Source of the DNA: Diplolepis rosae
Lineage: Eukaryota; Arthropoda; Insecta; Hymenoptera; Diplolepididae
Length of the DNA stretch: 64,000 bases
Direction: 5' to 3'
NCBI GenBank assembly: GCA_030998225.1
Contig: JAPYXD010000250.1
Coordinates: 2,604,001-2,668,000 of the forward strand
Shown piece by piece: positions 9,215 through 20,800 of the stretch. Position numbers and translations under genes: made by a program. The notes below the pieces were generated by a model. It had not been told where the DNA came from. It ran no database searches and saw only the letters and a list, made by a program, of their open reading frames with translations. How positions within the stretch are numbered: the stretch's first letter is position 1; each line of letters starts with the position of its first letter.

Positions 9215-10929
9215 CACTGAGAAAAATATATCTTAGTTTCTTCTTTTTTTTAGGCGAAATTCTCCTATAATTTATGGAATTTTAACCCCAGAAAATCCTT
9301 ATAGAACATTTTTCTATTTTTTATCGGACTTAACTTACCATTGGAAATTGTGCTATAAAATAGGGGGCTTTTTCCGAAAAAACATCATATAATTTCTTAC
9401 TCAAATATCCAATTAATACTTTTTCAAAACAGTAAAATATCACTGTTTTGATTCCGGAATTTTTACTGCTTTTTATCGGACTTTTTCCCGTGATTGGAAC
9501 ACTAAAAAGTTCATATAAATTTGTCAGAATTTTTCCTCTTTTTTATCGGACTTTTTCCCCTTTTTATCGGACTTTTTCGACGTAAAAAAAAGCAAAAATT
9601 TATTTTCCCTTTTATCGATCCTTTTCTCCTTCTTCCCTCTTCTCTTTACAACGTTTCTACCTTCATTTTTCTACTCATCATTGACAACCTGTGTGAAGGG
9701 AGAAATTGTTCAGACTTTTATTATCATGTACAATTATGAAACAAGGTTAGTAATTATATTAGGAAATTTGAACATTTATGTAGTAAAGCTAAAGAAATCT
9801 GAAAATAATTCTGCTCCAAGCTGGGTTCGAACTCAGGCACTCGTGGTCCGTAGGCTAGAACGTAGACCGCTGACTTTATGAACCCACTTTTTTAAAATAA
9901 AAATTGTATAAAATTAGTGACTTTTTATGAAGTTAACTTTATGAACATTTTTATAAAAATTGTCTTTATGAAATGCATTTTTTTATAAAAATACAAAACT
10001 TTATAAAATCACTGACTTTTAAAAAGTTTTGTCTTTTTATAAAGGTACGATTCTTTATAAAAACTCTCAACTTTGTAAAATTTTCATATAGTTTTTTTAT
10101 AAAGTGAACATTGTAAAAAATGTATACATTATGAGTATTAATAATGTAATTTTATGAAAACTGAATAAATGTACCAATTTTGCATATAGTAAACCTTATG
10201 AAAGTTTTATAAAGTTTTCTATTTTTACAAAGAATTTTTTTTTATTAAAATACTAAACTTTATAAAATTTTTGTAAAGTTGTCATTATGAAAAGTCAGTA
10301 TTTTTATGAGGATTCGTCTTTTTTATAAAAAATCGCATTTCATAAAAAGACCGGACTCTATAAATAAAATTTTAAGTTGACTTCATAAAAAGTCATTAAT
10401 TTTATGAAGTTTTGTGTTTTCATATAAAGTAGCGATTTATAAAAAAAAAGCAAAAATTTACAAATATTTTTTCAAGTTCACTTCTTCAAATAGGTACACG
10501 TACACATGTACGCTAAGTCACTTTGTGCGCCAAAAATAGAATACTACATTCGAGCATAACGCACGTCTGTATGCACACGCACACAAGTACACTGCTCACG
10601 TGAGCACGCCGCACACTAATGCATGGAGTCGTGTATAGTTGATGCCATCAGTCCGAAAAAAACCAGTGAAACCATAGAGTCCCATAATTTATCGGACTTT
10701 TTTAGATTCAGTTACTGTACATATTTTCTGTAAGTAAGGTACTATTTCCGTCAAAATTGGAATAACAACTTTCCTATAAAAAAGAGTAAATACTTTCATT
10801 TTTTATCCTCTTATTTCACTTTCGCAATAGTATATACTTCTTTTCAACTATCAAATTTTCCTATTGTCTTCCCTCTGAGGTACAATTCCTATAAAAAACA
10901 GGAAAAATTCAGATATATTTTTCTCAGTG
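9215..10929. mobile_element. MITE-like family M, 1.7 kb, with internal inverted words
   Basis: Bounded by 'cactgagaaaaatatatctt' at 9215 and its near complement 'agatatatttttctcagtg' ending at 10929. Many copies of 'tttttatcggactttttc' lie near both ends, and an array of ttttataaa/tttatgaa words occupies 9890-10450. A tRNA-like SINE head sits at 9824-9891. No transposase was found. Confidence 0.65.
9824..9891 (-). repeat. tRNA-derived SINE head
   Basis: On the minus strand 'aagtcagcggtctac' (A-box like) is followed 40 bases later by 'gagttcgaaccc' (B-box, matching the GGTTCGAANCC consensus except at one position). This is the internal Pol III promoter layout of a tRNA or SINE. Confidence 0.5.
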
Positions 10930-11089
10930 TGATTGTGTATATATATTTATATATGTATGTGACTTTGTAACTCAATATGTATGTAAAATATTTAACAAGA
11001 ATTAACTTCCCTGTCACAGTTACACTTTGTTTCCGTGTAAAAACATGGAAAATAATTTTTTTATCCGACTATGTTAAGTAAGAAAACCA

Positions 11090-11777
11090 CACTGAAAGAA
11101 ATTTATCGTGAATACAGACAATTTTCTGGTTATATTAGCAAAAGAGTTTGTCTGTCTCAGATACAGCTAAACTGTATGGGTGTTTCATAAAAATAGTTAT
11201 AGTTGAAGGGATACTACTGCACCAGTAATATACTTTCAATACACACATCCAAACTGATATGGCTGCATCAGATGAAACATGGTCATGGTTCCTTTAGCCA
11301 AACTCTGTTTTGGAAAATCAGCTCAACTTCAAACAGACGCTTGTCTGCTAGTGATGCGTAGTAGTTTCAGATGTTAGGGGTAAGTAAACTATTATATCAG
11401 TGGTTGATTATAAATTTAAAAAAAAAAAATTAAATCGATACCAGCAATACGTGTTTTGTTTTCATGATCACATACGATCACTCTGCAAACGTTTGAACGC
11501 ACACCAATATACATCCTTGAAACAAACCATTTTGTTTTGCTAAATCAGCATAACAGTCGATGGATAATACAATCAGAAGGACATTTATGAAAGTTTCCTG
11601 AGCTGATAGCTAATTTAAAGACATGTTATTAGCTGAACTAGTATTTGTTAATTTCTTATTCATACTTATTAACACACAAAATAATATAACTGAAGTAAGA
11701 AGATTTTCTTTCTAATTTGCATAGAAATTCTCTAACAAACTCGGTTAGGTAGAAACACAATACCATTTCTTTCAGTG
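11090..11777. mobile_element. MITE family D, copy 1 (688 bp)
   Basis: Ends are 'cactgaaagaaat' and 'atttctttcagtg'. The copy is nearly identical along its length to 18008-18696. It is non-coding. Confidence 0.9.
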
Positions 11778-11806
11778 CACTAACATAGTAACACTGGTTC
11801 ATACAA

Positions 11807-12034
11807 CACGGAAAATAGTATATTGTGCACCAAAAGCGAAAGCGGGGTTTTGTGCACCGCGTAAAAAGTTGAGCCCCGAGGCGAAGCAGAGGAAAAATAA
11901 AACTTTATATAAGGCACAAACGCCCGTTTTTGCTCGAGGTTCACATACTATTTTGTCCGGCAGCAGAGCGAAAGCGAGTTTTCCCATTTTAAAATATACA
12001 AAGCGGATTTAAAGTAACTGATGTTCTGTTGGTT

Positions 12035-12067
<33 letters not shown>

Positions 12068-12604
12068 ATCATTTTTGTGAGCTAAATTGAGCTAAAGAAT
12101 TATTATAAAATTGATTAATTGTTGAAGTTGCAAAAGAAATGCATTCACTATTTTAATAATTCCGTACACCTTCTAATGAAAGCGATTCTACGCCTGTAAA
12201 GGGGGTGGGGGGGGGGGGGCGATTGAAAACGTTTGAGACAACAGAACATCAGTTACTTCAAACCCGCTTTGTATATTTTAAAACGCGAACACTCGCTTTC
12301 GCTCCGCTGCCGGACAATAAATAGTAGAGCCGCCGAGAGTTTTTCCGGGCCCCGGGGCTCTATATTATCGCGGGCCCCGCTGCCCCTCACCATTTTTTTG
12401 ACGCTGTTTTATAAAATATTTTACCCCCCCCCCCCCCCCTCGGCGGACCTGATATATAGTATGCGAACCTCGAGCAAAAACGGGCGTTTACGCCTTGGAT
12501 AAAGTTGAGAATCCCTCGGCTTCGCCTCAGGGCTCAACTTTATATTCGGCGCGCAAACGCCTGTTTTATACATTATTTATATGTTTTATATACAATTTTC
12601 CGTG
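11807..12604. mobile_element. Foldback element family C (798 bp)
   Basis: Termini are 'cacggaaaatagtatatt' and 'tatacaattttccgtg'. Long imperfect inverted arms run inward (for example 'aaagttgagcccygaggcgaag' and 'ggcgtttgygccttgtataaag'-like blocks near 11870-11940 and 12490-12560, and 'actgatgttctgttg' at 12018 against 'caacagaacatcagt' at 12239). The centre is a (TA)n repeat plus a G-rich run. Poly-C at 12424-12439 lies in one arm. It is non-coding. Confidence 0.75.
12037..12066. repeat. (TA)n microsatellite
   Basis: Alternating T and A over about 30 bases in the loop of the family C foldback element. Confidence 0.9.
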
Positions 12605-12637
12605 CAGAAGCATTAACTTGGATCTATTAATAACTCC

Positions 12638-12973
12638 ACTGTTAAAAATGTTTGTGATTTCACAATACTTTAATGGAAGTTTAGTACCGAACCGTAATGT
12701 AAAATTACAATCGATGTATTGTACAGGGAAATCACAATACTTAGAATGTAATTCTTCGGAATTACAATACAACTTTTGAAATATCGCTTTGGAACGGCGC
12801 CACCATCGTTTGTACATTTACAATACATCATGTATTGTAAAATTAACAATATTTGAATATTATCATCACTAAAGGGTCGATACAAGTCCTAATCATTATT
12901 ATTGTAAAATTACATTGCTTTTTGGTAATAAACTTCCATTACACTATTGTAAAATCACAACAGAAATTTTTTA
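12638..12973. mobile_element. MITE family O (about 335 bp)
   Basis: Inverted arms 'gtgatttcacaatacttta' (12654) and 'tattgtaaaatcac' (12944-12957) continue to the ends 'actgttaaaaatg' and 'aattttttacac'. The interior holds 'gggtcgatacaagtcct', also present in two other places. It directly abuts family B copy 1. Confidence 0.55.
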
Positions 12974-14435
12974 CACGGAGAAAAGTAGTTGAAGTAATTT
13001 TACTCAACTCTGTCGATTAAACTTGGGACATAAGGACATTTGAATATCTATTAAATCCTAGTCGGGTAAAATGAATTTGATATATACCTAATTCACCCAA
13101 AGTGAATAACAATAGGCGTTACATAGGGAATAGTAAGGAGTTGAGTAAAACGTTATCGACGACAGGGCACCAACATGCGTCAGTGGGTTAACATGAAATG
13201 TATAAGTATATCACCGACGCTTGAGGTGCATCAAACCGTAGTTGGGTAAAATGAGCATTGGGCGTATTATTTCAACTGGCAATGGTATGGTTCTTTCAAA
13301 TAAAAAAAAAATTCTTACCTCGAGCCTGCCAATAGTCATCCGGTACATACGTAAACAACTTACAAATACATTCACACCATTCAGACGTAGCCAATCATAT
13401 TTCAAATTACAAATACACACATAAACATATAACCTTACATATATAAACCTAATAACTACACTTGTATATATAGTACGATACGCTTTCGTCAAATCACGCA
13501 CACGCTCGCTTACAATGCTGAGATATAAAATTTGGAACTTTCTTATATAGTGACTGCATGAGTTATTCAGAGCTTGTGAGAGTAAGTTCCGTCAATAAAA
13601 TTTTTTAGCCTTACTCAAGTAAAAATAAATCAACTTTTTTCATAAATGAATAATAAAATATTTTTAAAAATTAATATAATTAATCAATTATTATAACTAT
13701 GATTATTGATATATATAATATAATTATTAAATTACATTTAGTATAGATTTTTATTACAACGACGTATGAAGTTTATTGAAACTAAATTTTCAAATGTACA
13801 TTAAAAAATTGCATTATTATTAAGAAGTATCTTGTATAAAAACATTTAAAAGAAGGTTCTTTTATTTTCTGTGTTTTATATTTTCAAAATATGGATTTTA
13901 CATTTGCGAATTCCAAATTATTATTCTGCCTGAGTAATTTATGTGATATTTCATATTTTATGTAATACACTTATAGACTTTTTTTTGTTTAAATTTTCAT
14001 AATATCAATTTAATTTTAAGAATTTAAGTTTTTGAAATTAAAAATTTGTTATGTGTGCCCAAGGCGCAGATTACTTTCATTCGTTCCTGCGTGAATAGAT
14101 GTAGCTGTTGGAATAAATCTTGCGATTCACGGTTTATTCAACTCTCGATTGAAGCGTAGAGTAGAATGATCGGAAAGCTCTACTATTTTTGTGATTTAAT
14201 AAAAGATTGGTTTTTTATAGTTATACTACGAGTAATAATATATATATTTAAAAAATTTTAATGCACGCTTTTATACTTCACCCTACACTTCTGAATTTTA
14301 CTCGACTTTGATTCATTTTCAAACATTTAATATATCACAAATAAATACAGTGATACTAAATAACTTCTAACTTGTCCTTATGTCCCAAATTTGATTGGAA
14401 GTTGAGTAAAATTACTTTAACTATTTTTCTCCGTG
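12974..14435. mobile_element. Full-length MITE family B (1462 bp) with TA target duplication
   Basis: Inverted ends of about 60 bp start 'cacggagaaaagtagttga' and close 'aactatttttctccgtg'. They contain 'gtaattttactcaac' and 'gggacataagg' on both sides and are flanked by TA on each side. The right half (13605-14275) is the part shared with the THAP-gene flank at 1870-2635. No intact ORF is present. Confidence 0.85.
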
Positions 14436-15011
14436 TACTGTGTCCCTACTGATATGAACTTTAATTGTATTTTGTATCTTTATAATTCGTTTCGATTATT
14501 AAATACGAGTATAATAACGTAAAACGTCAGTATGTCGAAAATTCAACACTTTTTTTAAATTAGAAGATTTTTACGCATACCCAAGACGCAGATTACTTTT
14601 ATTCGTTCCTGATGCGTGATTAGGTAAGTGGTGGAACGAGTCTTGCGACTCACGGTTTGCCGACCTCTCAAGTGAATCCTAGGGTAGAATAAACGAAAGG
14701 CTCTACCATTTTCGTGATATTATAAAAAATCTGTTTCTTACTTTCTCATCATATGAGAAGATATTGATTTTATATGAAAAATCACTTTCGGAATTTTTAT
14801 CAAATCTTTACACCTTGAGATCCCCTGAGTAAGAAAAAACGGTTTGTCTGCGTCCTCTGTCCGGCGTCTGTGGACACGATAGCTCCCGATAGAATGATCG
14901 GATTGAGTTGACATTTGGTACACCTTTTGAGGGCCCGAAAAGAAAGGACGTGTTCGTTAACTAGCCATTTTTGACCAATGGTTCTCGTTTTATCCATAAA
15001 AAACGTTTTTG

Positions 15012-15556
15012 CACTCAGAGACATTTTGTTAGAGTATATCATAAAAATGAATTATATGTTAGTATGATATCGTTTCAAAATTATAGGCAAACAGGGTTTA
15101 CGTATCAAAAATTAATATAGTTCTTTTCAAGCGGTTAAGTTAATATTTCCGTTTGAATAAATGGAATATATGTTCTACTAACTGTTATAAAACCTAGAAG
15201 AATTTGAAATTCACTATATCAAAGTTGCAAAGCGAACTCTCTAAATTTGAATCAGTCAAAATCTACTAATTATCAATGAAATTTGACTGATTGAAATAGC
15301 TAAAAAGAGGTTACTGTAAATCAGTCAAATTTCACTGATTATTTCAGTGAAAATTGACTGATTTGACAGTGAGAAATATTTTTTCACTGATGAATCAGTG
15401 AAAATTAACTGATTTAACAGTGAAAAATATTTTTTCACTGATGAATCAGTGAAAAGGAAAACCACTGATTCAATCAGTGAAAATTTGTCTGATTCAGATT
15501 TAGAGAGAAACAAAGAATATGTGAATCTGAAAACAACTATATGAAAAATCACTCAC
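15012..15556. mobile_element. Family R copy nested in family H, interrupted by family G
   Basis: Positions 15012-15235 plus 15507-15556 are collinear with the uninterrupted copy at 36578-36845 ('cagggtttacgtatcaaaaa', 'caaagaatatgtgaatctga'). Comparison with that copy locates the family G insertion precisely after 'gttgcaaagcgaa'. Confidence 0.75.
15236..15506. mobile_element. Family G palindromic element
   Basis: Starts 'ctctctaaatttgaatcagt' and closes with 'gattcagatttagagag'. Internally it repeats 'cagtgaaaatattttttcact' type words several times in both orientations. A larger compound copy lies at 25525-25997. Confidence 0.75.
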
Positions 15557-16508
15557 TCCACCAAAAGGTTTAAAAAGATATATAACTCTTATGGAAAAAT
15601 GTTCGTGACCAAAGTTTTAGATCCTTTTTGAATAAACAATTATGTTTTCTTAACATTTATTCCGTATCTCGTATATTTTGTCAGGCAAATTTAATTTTTT
15701 TCGTACATCGCATAAATTTAGTGCAAAATATAATTTTTAAAATTTGATAACGTTTTTTACCATTAAAACGAAAACTATACGTGTCGATCAAAAATTAGAC
15801 TGCAGTAAATTTGTATATCTTTTTGAGATGAGCAATTTTGTCCTTGAAATTTTTTTCGCATCTTGTGTAGTTTTTTGGAAACCAAAGGTTTTTATTTGAA
15901 ATAACATTTTTCATTAATAAACAATAAATACAACTCCTATGAAAAAAATGATGCCCTATAGGCTGCAGGTTCAAATTTTTAATTTTGTTGCACCTGTGGA
16001 TCTAATGGATATAAAGCAAATAATCGATCGCGAAGCGCTAGTGTCATAATGAGAATGTGTTTCTTAAGACTGATATATAGTCTTAAGTATTTTAAATTTC
16101 CTTTTTCATCTGAAATCATAAAAAAATTTAGTAACTTTGAGAAAATTGAATTCTCATTTACAGTATAACAAAATTGACTTGAGTTTTAGTATCAAATTAC
16201 AGGAACTAAACTTGAATGTATGTGAAAAATATAGGATTGAGCGCGAAGCGCGCAAAGAGGATATGCCAGAGAAGCGGGCAGATTTTTGTCATTATACTGC
16301 GAGTAATAATATATACTTTTAGAAATCGTTAATGTACGCTTTTATACTTTACTCTACACGCCGGAATTACACCGAAAACTGTGATTCATTCTTGAACATT
16401 TGGTATGTCATCAATGTTTACAATAATTCTAAATATTTTCTAACTTGTCCATATGTCCCAACTTTGATCGAAAGTTGAGTAAAATATGTCGTACTATTTT
16501 TCTTCGTG

Positions 16509-17200
16509 ATAATAATTCTGGTTTACTCTTAAAGATGGTACTACTTGCTATCAACTTTATCACCATGTAAGGCACTATGCATACAATAAAACAATAAAAA
16601 TGTATTAATTAAAAGAGGATATTATAACTTGCATCTTCTTTAAGTGTCAAGGACTGGTCTTTGATGAGCAAGGAGGGAGCTCGCAGCGATCAAGTGAAGT
16701 AGAGGAGGGTCAATAGAGAGGCGGAGCCGCAAGAGGAGGCAGAAACGCGCAGACGTAACGCCTCTCTCTACACGAACGCCATCCGGTTTCTCTGTATTCG
16801 CCTTTTCATATGGATTTTTCCCTTGGATTGCTTTTCCCCCCCAAAGACATCTGTACTTGCCTCAGATCCGTACACCCCCCCCCCCTCCCAGCCCTATCCC
16901 TCCCCCACCACCAACCCTCCATCGCCCTCACCCTCACCCTCTCTTGTTTGCATGGTGTAAGTTTAATACATGTATATTAGCCGGTGCTTTGTCGACAATT
17001 AAACCATCAGATAGCCTTCTATGATAATTTTAAATAAATTGAAATTACTAACTATATTAGAAAGAAGTAACTTCAATCTTAAGGTTAAATTTAGTCAAAT
17101 AATTGTGTTCAAGTACTAAATCAAAGACTTTATATTGAGTTAATATTTGAATAAATTTAAGTCAAGTCTGCGTGCAGCAGTGCACTGAGAATAATGCATA
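16509..17200. other. Intergenic stretch with a GC-rich island (16640-16960)
   Basis: Positions 16640-16960 are unusually GC-rich and pyrimidine-rich, with C-runs around 16873-16890 and 'ccctcaccctcaccctctc'. The island ends in 'gcatggtgtaagtttaat', which contains a good splice donor (GTAAGT). It could be the promoter and first exon of an unidentified plus-strand gene. No coding sequence is supported. Confidence 0.3.
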
Positions 17201-17424
17201 CACGGAGAAAAATAAATTGTTGTACAGCCAACCGGATTGTTAATATAGAACTGACAACATTTTTTGCGATTCCGACAAATTTTCAGTTTTCCCAAAAAAC
17301 TTATTTGTTGAACCAACAAAAGAGTTTGTTATTGTTTTTTGCTTGACAACAGTTTTTGTGAGCAGAACTAAAATTTTGTTAGGACAGCAAAAAAAAGTTT
17401 GTTAGTTCTATATTTTTCTCCGTG
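17201..17424. mobile_element. MITE family I (224 bp), TA-flanked
   Basis: Runs from 'cacggagaaaaataaattg' to 'tatatttttctccgtg' with TA on both sides. The interior is rich in 'aacaaa…tttgtt' inverted words. Positions 17425-17632 carry more of the same words and look like a degraded second copy. Confidence 0.7.
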
Positions 17425-17758
17425 TAGTGTATTTTGTTACTGCAACAAAATAATTTTGTTGTTATTTGTGCAAAAAAAACTTTTTTGTTGAGCCAGAAAA
17501 TTTTTTTTGTTGGGTCTACTCTTTGTTAATCTAACAAAACTGTTTTGTTGAGGCAAAGAAATTTTTTTATCAGCCCAATAAATTATTTGTTGGCTCAACA
17601 AAATTCGTTGGCTGGCCTGGCAAAATAGTCTTCACGGAGAAAAATGGATATTGAAAAGTAGATATTCAAATAGTAGATATTCATCCATAATATCTATAGA
17701 TATTGACACGCCATATTAAATTTTTTTTTTTCAATATATAAGATTTTTCCGAGAAGTA

Positions 17759-17977
17759 CACGGAGAAAAATGGATGTTCAACTATGGGACAGCCATCTTA
17801 TATGTTCAATTGTATTATCTAGATGTTCAACTGTAATATCTAAGATATTAATCTCTGCATATTTTAACATCTTAGATATTACAGCTGAATATCTAGATAT
17901 TACAACTAAATATATAAGATGGCTGTCCCATAGTTAAACATCTAGATGTTAATTCTAAACATCCACTTTTCTCTGTG
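17759..17977. mobile_element. Family F palindromic MITE, 219 bp (copy 1)
   Basis: The element is an almost perfect palindrome from 'cacggagaaaaatggatgtt' to 'catccacttttctctgtg'. It has TA at 17757-17758 and 17978-17979. It is nearly identical to 24046-24264 and 34532-34750. Confidence 0.9.
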
Positions 17978-18007
17978 TAACATTTGATATTCAAATTCAA
18001 TAGTATA

Positions 18008-18696
18008 CACTGAAAGAAATTTATCGTGAATACAGACAATTTTCTGGTTATATTAGCAAAAGAGTTTGGCTGTCTCAGATACAGCTAAACTGTATGGGTG
18101 TTTCATAAAAACAGTTATAGTTGAAGGAATACTACTGCACCAGTAATATATTTTCAATACACACATCCAAACTGATATGGCTGCAACAGATGAAACATGG
18201 TTATGGTTCCTTTAGCCAAACTCTGTTTTGGAAAATCAGCTCAACTTCAAACAGACGCTTGTCTGCTAGTGATGCGTAGTAGTTTCAGAGGTTAGGGATA
18301 AGTAAACTATTATATCAGTGGTTGATTATAAATCTCAAAAAAAAAAAAATAAATCGATACCAGCAATACGTGTTTTGTTTGCATGATCACATACGATCAC
18401 TCTGCAAACGTTTGAACGCACACCAATATACATCCTTGAAACAAACCATTTTGTTTTGCTAAATCAGCATAACAGTCGATGGATAATACAATCGGAATGA
18501 CATTTATGAAAGTTTCCTGAGCTGATAGCTAATTTAAAGACATGTTATTAGCTCAACTAGTATTTTTTAATTTCTTATTCATACTTATTAACACACAAAA
18601 TAATATAACTGAAGTAAGAAGATTTCCTTTCTAATTTGCATAGAAATTCTCTAACAAACTCGGTTAGGTAGAAACACAATACCATTTCTTTCAGTG
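18008..18696. mobile_element. MITE family D, copy 2 (689 bp)
   Basis: Direct near-identical copy of 11090-11777, inserted into family E at 'aatagtaTAgatattg' with a TA duplication. Confidence 0.9.
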
Positions 18697-18721
18697 TAGA
18701 TATTGAAGCATGAAGTGCACG

Positions 18722-18760
18722 CGCATATATATAAAGGTCATGTGATCACTTTTTCGCGTT
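18722..18760 (+). promoter_or_regulatory. TATA-box-like core promoter inside family E
   Basis: 'catatatataaaggtcatgtgatcac' type sequence combines a strong TATA motif (TATATAAAG) with a downstream 'tcatgtga' word. It is conserved in all family E copies (18726, about 21989, about 23450 inverted, 32487). A donor-like 'atgcagtaagt' and an acceptor-like 'aattttag/acatgccag' follow 170-290 bases downstream. Promoter function is inferred, not shown. Confidence 0.35.
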
Positions 18761-19559
18761 CATCGAAATCTAAGTGAATCTACGATTGACATGCTTACAG
18801 CGTGCCGGAAAGATAAATTTTGAAAGTTTATTAAAGTTTCCTTAAATTATAATAAGTGTTTCTAATGGAATAAAAGTGATCAGGTCTTTAACTTGAGATG
18901 CAGTAAGTAAAACATATAAGTTATATATTTTCTCTATATATATGTGGTTTATAGCCGAGAATGAAATCTAACCTTAGTGTTAAGATTAAGTTTCTAACAA
19001 GAACATTAAATTAATTTTAGACATGCCAGATAATGAAAATTATGTTCAAACATCAATATTACTTTTACAGAAAAGAATATTATAAAATATACCTGATATT
19101 GATTTTAAATGTCTGAGATATTCAACTTTAGTACCTCAGACATTCAAGTTTACTAACGAGGATATTCAAAAATTTAGTATCTTGAATATTCATTTTTAAC
19201 ATCTGAGATAATCAAGCTCAATATCTGAGATACTGGTGGTTAATATCTTTTTTTCAATATCTGCAGGCATTGAAGTAGAATATATAAATATTTGTCACAT
19301 AGTTGAATGCTACTGACATTGTGTCTCAATATCTAGATATTATATGGGTCAATATCCATTTTTCTCCGTGAAGGATATTTCAAGACACAGAATTTTAAAT
19401 TCTGCCAATTAATTTATCAAAAAAAATATATAAGTTCTGCCACTGATTGACTTCTTTCTCAAAATATTAAACACACTTGTAATTCTATTAAAAATAATAA
19501 ACAATTACTCATTACTCAATCAGATAAAGGCAATATCACGTACAGTTATCTTAAACCCT

Positions 19560-20800
19560 ACAGATTATACAGAAAAAATGTTTAATTCACATAATAATTT
19601 TTCTAATTATCAATAAGTTGACAAAAATCCTAATAAAAGAGCTATTGAGAAAGTTTTGTTAAAAATTTTAGACACATAGAGAACTAATAACTATTTGGAT
19701 GATAACTTGAAACGTAAGGATGTCTAATACTTGAAAGAACCAATATATTCCTAGAAATTATTTATGGTCTTCCTAAAATTTATGAAACTAATTTCCCATT
19801 ACGTTCGGTAGTTTGATTGATTATAATACTCCAACCTATTTTATAGAAAAATATTTTAATGAAATTTATAAACAAACATTACATGTTCCTACCTCTCTCA
19901 ATTGAGAGAGTGAAAATTCTCTCAGTTTTAAAGAAATCATTACAAAAATAATTATACCAGAAGATCAAGTTGTGGTATTTCAAACAGATTGCACTGAAAC
20001 TGAAAAAAAAAATTCGACGATACAAACATAATTATGGTTTCTGGACCTATATTATATTGAAGATTTACCGAAAACCAAGGTTTTGCTTGTATCAGTTTCA
20101 GCCTGTATGTGTATTCCAACCATATGAATTACTATTGCAGCAATATTTTTGGTTAACTGTCAAATATATTTTGTTGAATTACTTGAAAACATTCAGCTAT
20201 ATTCATATGGCTGATAAATCCGAAGAATTTTTTTCAGTGTGGTCAAGATAAAATTAAAAACAAAATTAACAAAATATAAATTTAGTACATGTATAGAGTT
20301 TCTTATGAATAAACATTTTTTCAATTTAATAATATATATTATAAAGAGATTTTTGGTACCCCTATGGGTCCACTAATTTCACCTAATATTTTATAACAGG
20401 TATTGTTATGCAAGATCTGGAAGAAAACATTATATTTAATTTAGAATTTGATATTCATACATATATTTCTGTTATGTTGATGACACTTTTATAATACTTC
20501 CTGAGTACAAACTAGAATACATCTTGAATAAATTTAATTCTTATAATCCCAGATTAAAATTTACTTATGAAGTTGAAAAAAATAATTTTATATCCATCCT
20601 TAATTTTAATATTATTAGAATAAACAATGATTTCATTTTATTAATACTGAAAGGGCAAAGTAAAGATATCTACTTAGATAGATTACCTAATTTCTTAACC
20701 AACCATCCTCTTTAACAAGAAAATAGCAATTGTAAAAAACTTAACTGATACGGCAATACATCTGTTCTACCTTTCTGTCATTTCCTCTTCTGGATATTAC
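19560..20800 (+). pseudogene. Penelope-like element reverse transcriptase, degraded
   Basis: Fragments in changing plus-strand frames match the order of Penelope-like RTs: 'EIIYGLPKIYETNFPLRSV' (about 19758-19815), 'IFGTPMGPL' (about 20347-20373), the catalytic 'CYVDDTFIILPEY' (YVDD at 20473-20484), 'YNPRLKFTYEVEKNNF' and 'YLDRLPNFLTNHPL' (to 20712), then 'IAIVKNLTDTAIHL' in another frame. Several stops and frameshifts separate them. A GIY-YIG endonuclease could not be recognised downstream. Positions 21100-21200 contain 'tctgatggtggaataattcc … cgaaatgttg', reminiscent of Penelope-like 3' ends. Confidence 0.8.

Larger units (their letters stand above)
14716..16285. mobile_element. Family H copy nested in family B
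   Basis: The start matches 50965-51170 ('gagaagatattgattttat', 'cgttaactagcca'). The end matches 52080-52297 ('gcgcgaagcgcgcaaag', 'gaagcgggcagattttt'). It is non-coding and contains the R and G insertions. Confidence 0.7.
14450..16508. mobile_element. Family B copy split by nested insertions
   Basis: B-type sequence occupies 14450-14715 and resumes at 16286, ending in 'gttgagtaaaatatgtcg … tttttcttcgtg' at 16508. The intervening 1.57 kb is family H, itself interrupted by family R and then family G. The left terminus of this B copy is not recognisable. Confidence 0.7.
17633..19370 (+). mobile_element. Family E element carrying nested F and D insertions
   Basis: The ends are 'cacggagaaaaatggatatt' and 'aatatccatttttctccgtg'. 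Removing F (17759-17977) and D (18008-18696) gives an element of about 0.83 kb collinear with the uninterrupted copy at 32306-33212. Both insertions are flanked by TA duplications, verified against the empty site in that copy. The TATA-like 'catatatataaagg' lies at 18726-18739. Confidence 0.85.

Noticed and set aside
15325..15552. Protein-like repeat FTDSSVKKYFSL in an open frame
   Set aside because: It is a translation of the family G nucleotide repeat (cagtgaaaa words), not a coding gene.
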